NCBI GenBank assembly: GCA_945898105.1
Contig: CAMDHL010000060.1
Coordinates: 1-9,981 of the forward strand
DNA: 9,981 nucleotides
Source of the DNA: Comamonas sp. lk
Lineage (GTDB): Bacteria > Pseudomonadota > Gammaproteobacteria > Burkholderiales > Burkholderiaceae_C
Direction: 5' to 3'
Each line of letters begins with the position of its first letter. Position 1 is the stretch's first letter. The position numbers were made by a program, and so were the translations under genes. Below the pieces are notes generated by a model that saw only the letters and a program-made list of their open reading frames with translations, ran no database searches and was not told where the DNA came from. This document shows positions 6,554-9,981 of the stretch, piece by piece.

Positions 6554-7669
6554 CTAGCGATCTTCATTTTTGGCACTGATGGAACTGCCCAGATAGTTAT
6601 TAATCCAGAAATAACCCACCAAACCCAGCGCCAGTAGCACCATAAACCCCTCAGTCATGGCCAAGCCAAGTTCGGATTTGAGAAATGGAAAGTGCTCAAA
6701 ATTCATCCCGAAAAAGCCGGTAATCAAGTTCAACGGCAAAAAGATGGCGGTCAGTGCCGTCAAAGTCTTCATGACATCATTGTTACGGTTACTTTGCACA
6801 TTAAAGTGCATTTGTACGGCTGCCTCGGCGCTTTGCTCCAAGCGGCTGACATGGTGCACCACTCGCTCAATATGCTCCAACACATCTCGGCTGCGCACCC
6901 GCAGCATCTCTAGCTCCTTGGACGACAAGGTGGCGTCTTCATGCCAGGCGTCGAGCGCGTCAATCCAATCCTGCACGGCGGCGCGCTGGTCTTCGCAGAC
7001 TTCGTCCAGGTAGTGCAGCGTAAGGCGCGAATCAAGCAGCGCGCTCCAGTTGTTAAATCGGGTGCGGGGGTTGATCAGCTCGCTTTGCCAATGGTCCAGC
7101 TGACGCGTCAGCTCGCGGCGCAAGTCCAAATAGCCATCGACCATCACGCCAATCATGCGCAGCATCAAATCGGCCGGATTGGCCGGTACGCGCCCCGCCG
7201 TGTGGTTGGACCCGCTGTGTAACAGGCGATTGGCAAAGGCCTCACGCACCGTGCAATCGGCCGGGTGTACCGAGATCACCAGCCGGTCCAAGACCACAAA
7301 GCCAATCGGGCTGGTGTCTATGCGCCGCAAAATGGGCGGACCGCCCTTGCTACTGGCGCGGTGCAATATTTGGCCGGGGTTGGCCACATCGGATTCAGTG
7401 CGCCCGCGCGCTAGGCGGCGAAATACCAGCAGGTCGTACTCATTGGTGTAGTCGTAATGCGATGGCAGCTGGTTATTCAGCAAATCTGACACATGCAAAT
7501 CAAAGAGCTGCACCTTGCACAGGCTCTCCAGCAGGGCATGAATCTCGCTTTGCAGCACTTCAAATTCGCGCCGGCTGAAACTCAGCCACAAATAGCCCTG
7601 CTCCGGCACATGCTGCGGCATCACATCCGACTCCGAGATGTTTTTGCCTTCAATAGAAATTACGTGCAT
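6554..7669 (-). CDS. CorA/ZntB-family divalent metal ion transporter
   Basis: This is a pentameric inner-membrane channel of the CorA family, which moves Mg2+, Co2+ or Zn2+. From the ATG at 7667-7669 it has 371 residues. A large cytoplasmic N-terminal domain is followed by a long helix (from about residue 180, rich in Arg/Glu/Gln, ending MHFNVQSNRNNDVMKTLTAL). Two C-terminal membrane helices follow, the first LTAIFLPLNLITGFFGMN, the second MVLLALGLVGYFWINNYL. The signature GMN is at about 321-323, where CorA usually has YGMNF; here the preceding residue is Phe and FEHFPF follows. The missing acidic pore-loop MPEL-type motif (here FEHFPFLKSEL) leaves CorA and ZntB subtypes open. The ATG is chosen because GGTGA lies 5 nt upstream. 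A GTG at 7676-7678 would add three residues. The gene is alone on its strand between two gaps, so it is probably transcribed on its own. Confidence 0.88.
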   Translation of the reverse strand: MHVISIEGKNISESDVMPQHVPEQGYLWLSFSRREFEVLQSEIHALLESLCKVQLFDLHVSDLLNNQLPSHYDYTNEYDLLVFRRLARGRTESDVANPGQILHRASSKGGPPILRRIDTSPIGFVVLDRLVISVHPADCTVREAFANRLLHSGSNHTAGRVPANPADLMLRMIGVMVDGYLDLRRELTRQLDHWQSELINPRTRFNNWSALLDSRLTLHYLDEVCEDQRAAVQDWIDALDAWHEDATLSSKELEMLRVRSRDVLEHIERVVHHVSRLEQSAEAAVQMHFNVQSNRNNDVMKTLTALTAIFLPLNLITGFFGMNFEHFPFLKSELGLAMTEGFMVLLALGLVGYFWINNYLGSSISAKNEDR

Positions 7670-7678
7670 AGGGCTCAC

Positions 7679-7838
7679 CCGTTAGTCAAATTATGGAAAA
7701 AGGGGAGGCCCAAATGTAGCGAATTCGCCGCGCATCGCAAGCCAGCGCCCGTTCGCAGCGCGCTCCTGGCTTCAGGTCGGATGATTCGCTTGGGCACCGC
7801 GCAGCTTCAGGCGGCCCAAGGCGCCGCAGTGCACCGAA
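7679..7838. other. 160-base gap with two inverted repeats upstream of the corA-like gene
   Basis: There are two hairpin-capable inverted repeats. AAGCCAG (7739-7745) pairs with CTGGCTT (7766-7772) around a GC-rich loop, and CTTGGGC (7789-7795) pairs with GCCCAAG (7814-7820). Neither is followed by a T-run on the minus strand, so neither is a standard terminator for the phosphoribosyltransferase gene. A CATAAT box (minus strand, 7690-7695) just upstream of the corA-like gene is a possible -10 without a good -35. No small gene is supported. Confidence 0.4.
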
Positions 7839-8465
7839 CTAGTGGATACGCGGGAAAGTCGCCTCAGGCTGGTAGGTCTTAAAGCTTTGCAGATCTTGCG
7901 CGTTGCAATCGTTTTGCCAGCGCGAGCCTTGCACCACAGCTGATACGCAGCGGAACTCTTTACGATAGGCGTCTGTCATTTCGTTTTCCTCAATGGCAAT
8001 GGCCGCCAACCCGGCCACGATGCCGCCTTGGCGGCGTACCAAATTGATCGCCGCACTCATGGTGCCGCCGGTCTCCACCCATTGGTCCACCACCAGCACC
8101 TTGGTACCCTTAGCAAAGGCGGGCAGGCGCATCTCCATGGACTGCGTGCGGCCCGAGTAGTTGGTAAAGGTCACGCTATCGGTCTCTACGCACAGCTTGC
8201 CGGCTTTGCGGATCGGCAAAAAGCCTACCTTAAGGCGCGTCGCCAGCGCCGAGGCCAGTACAAAGCCCATAGCGTCTAACCCGGCAACCACATCGACCGC
8301 CAGGCCGTCCAGGTCGGCCACTAGGTCGTCCAGCAAATCATGAAAGGCCTCGCCATTGATATAGATCGACGTCGGATCAAGCCATGCAAATTTCTCGCCC
8401 TTGGTGTTGGGCGACATGATGGACAAATACCAGCGCGCGTCACGCGGTCCTTTGGTGCTGCTCAT
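7839..8465 (-). CDS. APRT-like phosphoribosyltransferase
   Basis: This is a type I phosphoribosyltransferase fold protein of 208 residues, which would join a nucleobase or similar acceptor to PRPP or run the reverse reaction in the cytoplasm. Strand DVVAGLDAMGFVLASALATRL (58-78) and FLPIRKAGKL (82-91) match the hood and RKxGKL block of adenine phosphoribosyltransferases. SMEMR (109-113) sits where APRT has its EYG-type segment. The PRPP loop is VLVVDQWVETGGT (123-135). The second acidic residue of the usual DD/ED pair is replaced by Gln128, while D127 and TGGT are kept. The C-terminal about 45 residues (from AYRKEF) are unlike classic APRT and may set specificity. It overlaps the upstream TIM-barrel gene by 4 nt (ATGA, 8462-8465), implying coupled translation. 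The substrate is unknown; it could be a purine salvage enzyme or act on a modified base. Confidence 0.75.
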   Translation of the reverse strand: MSSTKGPRDARWYLSIMSPNTKGEKFAWLDPTSIYINGEAFHDLLDDLVADLDGLAVDVVAGLDAMGFVLASALATRLKVGFLPIRKAGKLCVETDSVTFTNYSGRTQSMEMRLPAFAKGTKVLVVDQWVETGGTMSAAINLVRRQGGIVAGLAAIAIEENEMTDAYRKEFRCVSAVVQGSRWQNDCNAQDLQSFKTYQPEATFPRIH

Positions 8466-9217
8466 AGGGTTGATGCTCCATAGTTGCGGGTTAAGTTCAG
8501 CAATGCGCGTAGGCGCAGTGAGTCCAAGTTATAAAAGTCGCCGGGCAGGTTTACGCCGGTAGCCACCATAAAGCAGTCCACATCAGCCGCGTATTGGGCG
8601 GCGTTGTCCGGTGTGATGCCCGAGGCCAGTGCCAGTGGCGTATCGCCAATGGCCTGCCTGAAGGTGGCAATCTTGCCGCTATCTGCCGCGTGTCCGGTAG
8701 CCACTCCCGAAGTGCACACCGCGTCCATAAACCCAGTTGCCAGGCGCGCAGCGTCGGCGTAACTTGCCGGCGCAACTTCCCGCTGTTTTTTAAAGCAGGT
8801 ACCGCCCAGGTACAAACCACGCCAGCCCGAGGCCTCTCGCGCTTGCGAGATGGCCAGTGCTTGGGTCTGACCCTGGTAAGAGGCCAGTTCGTCAATACAG
8901 GCGTCGTCGGCCCAATAGGCATCCACCTGCACGCCCTTGCGCTGCAAGTCGCCCAACACGCCAAACGCCTGCAGCCCGGTCACGGCCAAAAAATTCACCC
9001 CTAAAAAAACCGAGGGGAAGCGCGCCCGCACATGGGTAATGATGGGCAGAAACTGCGAGTAGGGAAAGTCGTGGTTGATTAAAAACACACCCGGTGCGCC
9101 TTCGGCGACGACAATCTGCACGTTGCGCTCGGCCTGGCTGTTGTCCAGCACGTGGACCACGGGAAGCACAACCGGGCCAGGGGATTTGAATAGTTTGTGG
9201 AATTCGTAGCGGTTCAT
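8462..9217 (-). CDS. BtpA/SgcQ-like TIM-barrel protein
   Basis: The protein has 251 residues, with no signal peptide or membrane segment and alternating strand/helix blocks of a (beta/alpha)8 barrel. Recognisable elements are PVVLPVVHVLDN (15-26), GVFLINHDFP (43-52), the strand VFLGVNFLAVTGLQAFG (70-86), VDAYWADDACIDE (98-110), WRGLYLGGTCFKKQR (132-146), AVCTSGVATG (166-175), LASGITPDNAAQY (197-209) and VATGVNLPGDFYNLD (218-232). The order and the late TG-ATG, SGITP-N and ATG-N--GDF motifs resemble the BtpA/SgcQ family. That family is linked to photosystem I biogenesis in cyanobacteria and is of unknown biochemical role elsewhere. The late glycine-rich loops are the standard phosphate-binding site of such barrels. 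The start ATG at 9215-9217 has no clear Shine-Dalgarno. It forms a two-gene unit with the phosphoribosyltransferase, suggesting both act on a phosphoribosyl-type metabolite (inference). The family call is moderate; other phosphate-binding barrels such as TrpF relatives remain possible. Confidence 0.65.
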   Translation of the reverse strand: MNRYEFHKLFKSPGPVVLPVVHVLDNSQAERNVQIVVAEGAPGVFLINHDFPYSQFLPIITHVRARFPSVFLGVNFLAVTGLQAFGVLGDLQRKGVQVDAYWADDACIDELASYQGQTQALAISQAREASGWRGLYLGGTCFKKQREVAPASYADAARLATGFMDAVCTSGVATGHAADSGKIATFRQAIGDTPLALASGITPDNAAQYAADVDCFMVATGVNLPGDFYNLDSLRLRALLNLTRNYGASTL

Positions 9218-9376
9218 TTGGATGGCGTTTTTCCCGCATTATCCATACGGCGCCTAAACAGCTTCTGTACGCCCTAGGTTGTGCATCATGGCGGACTTGG
9301 AATTCTGACCGGAACACTCGACTGGGCAGGTCCCCGACACAGTCTCGCCAAGCGGGCGTTGCGCGACAATCCCACT
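9218..9376. promoter_or_regulatory. Divergent intergenic region between TIM-barrel and monooxygenase genes
   Basis: This 159-base gap must hold the start signals for two genes that read away from each other. GATAAT on the minus strand (about 9237-9242), roughly 20 nt before the TIM-barrel ATG, is the best -10 candidate; its -35 is not clear. On the plus strand no convincing promoter or ribosome binding site precedes the monooxygenase. No operator-like palindrome was recognised, and no regulator gene is adjacent within the window. Confidence 0.35.
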
Positions 9377-9981
9377 ATGGAACGAAAAATACTGGTCGCT
9401 GGCGGAGGCATAGGTGGCTTAGCCGCGGCTTTGGCTTGCGGCCATCTGGGCATGGAGACGCAACTGTTTGAGAAAAAGCGGGTGCTCTCGGAAGTCGGTG
9501 CCGGCGTACAACTAGGGCCCAACGCGGTGCGTTTGCTCGACGGCTGGGGTCTGGGAGCAGCGCTGGATGCGGTGGCCTGTTTTCCACAGCGGCTGGAGGT
9601 TCGCAGCGCCCAGAGCGGTGCTTTGATTGGGAGCCTGCCTTTGGGTGCGCGGGCGCTAGAGCGCTATGGCGCCCGTTACGCAACGATTGCGCGCATAGAC
9701 CTGCACACTTTGCTGTACCGTGCGGTGCTGGCCCAGGGCCTCACCGAGGTGCACCTGGGGATGGCGGCGCAGCGCGTTAGCCAGGATGTAAGTGCGGTCG
9801 AACTTTTGACCGAAGACGACCGCAAGCGCCGCGCTAATGTGCTGATCGCCGCCGATGGCGTGTGGAGCCACGTACGCGATTTTTTGCGCCAGGGCGTACA
9901 GCCGGTTTTTAGCGGTCATTTGGCTTACCGCGCTATGGCCACGCAAGCAGACCTGCCGCAGGCGCTGCGCAGTGACTGCGT
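9377..9981 (+). CDS. FAD-dependent aromatic-ring monooxygenase (salicylate hydroxylase/UbiH-like), C-terminal part missing
   Basis: This is a class A flavoprotein monooxygenase, which uses NAD(P)H and O2 to hydroxylate aromatic or similar substrates. The visible 201 residues hold the FAD-binding half; family members usually have about 370-420. The N-terminal dinucleotide fold is KILVAGGGIGGLAAALA with GxGxxG at residues 9-14, followed by Glu32 (LFEKK), which typically binds the FAD ribose. GAGVQLGPNAVRLLDGWGL (41-59) is the block shared with salicylate, 3-hydroxybenzoate and 6-hydroxynicotinate hydroxylases. IARIDLHTLLYRAVL (104-118) follows, then the DG motif ADGVWSHVR (159-167), which contacts both FAD and NAD(P)H. 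HLAYRAM (181-187) is also typical. The ATG at 9377-9379 is chosen because it places GxGxxG nine residues from the start; an in-frame GTG at 9281 is possible but would add an unusual extension. It is divergent from the TIM-barrel gene. The substrate cannot be told from this half. Confidence 0.9.
   Translation, partial: MERKILVAGGGIGGLAAALACGHLGMETQLFEKKRVLSEVGAGVQLGPNAVRLLDGWGLGAALDAVACFPQRLEVRSAQSGALIGSLPLGARALERYGARYATIARIDLHTLLYRAVLAQGLTEVHLGMAAQRVSQDVSAVELLTEDDRKRRANVLIAADGVWSHVRDFLRQGVQPVFSGHLAYRAMATQADLPQALRSDC

Noticed and set aside
1..9981. Defence system, prophage, insertion sequence or CRISPR array
   Set aside because: No transposase, integrase, nuclease, helicase or spaced direct repeats were found. 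The genes are metabolic or transport types.

Overview
The window looks like chromosomal DNA of a beta-proteobacterium, probably Burkholderiales and perhaps Comamonadaceae. This is inferred from moderately high GC, the protein style (YejABE, class I PPK2, a CorA-type transporter, a NahG-like flavoprotein), and an intergenic repeat whose minus-strand translation reads HCERSEAIQ. No rRNA or tRNA is present to confirm the lineage. All complete genes lie on the minus strand. Only the truncated flavoprotein gene at the right edge is on the plus strand.

Layout in the direction of minus-strand transcription (right to left). At 9377-9981 (+) a FAD-dependent monooxygenase begins and runs off the window. 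It diverges from a two-gene unit, 8462-9217 and 7839-8465, whose ATGA overlap suggests translational coupling. The unit encodes a BtpA/SgcQ-like TIM-barrel protein and an APRT-like phosphoribosyltransferase with an altered PRPP loop. Next come a CorA/ZntB-family metal-ion channel (6554-7669) and a class I polyphosphate kinase 2 (5345-6256), separated by a 297-base gap. A 331-base non-coding stretch (5014-5344) follows, holding a strongly structured repeat of the HCERSEAIQ type. After it lie a questin-oxidase-like protein (4048-5013) and the yejA-yejB-yejE genes for an oligopeptide ABC importer. YejE reaches the left edge, and the ATPase gene yejF would be expected just beyond it.

YejA (periplasmic binding protein), YejB and YejE (permeases) form one uptake system for peptides and peptide-like compounds. 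PPK2 and the CorA-like channel are metabolically compatible, because polyphosphate and nucleotides are handled as Mg2+ complexes, but nothing in the sequence proves a link.

No mobile element, CRISPR array or obvious defence system is visible. The least understood parts are the TIM-barrel/phosphoribosyltransferase pair, the bacterial questin-oxidase-like protein and the structured repeat.
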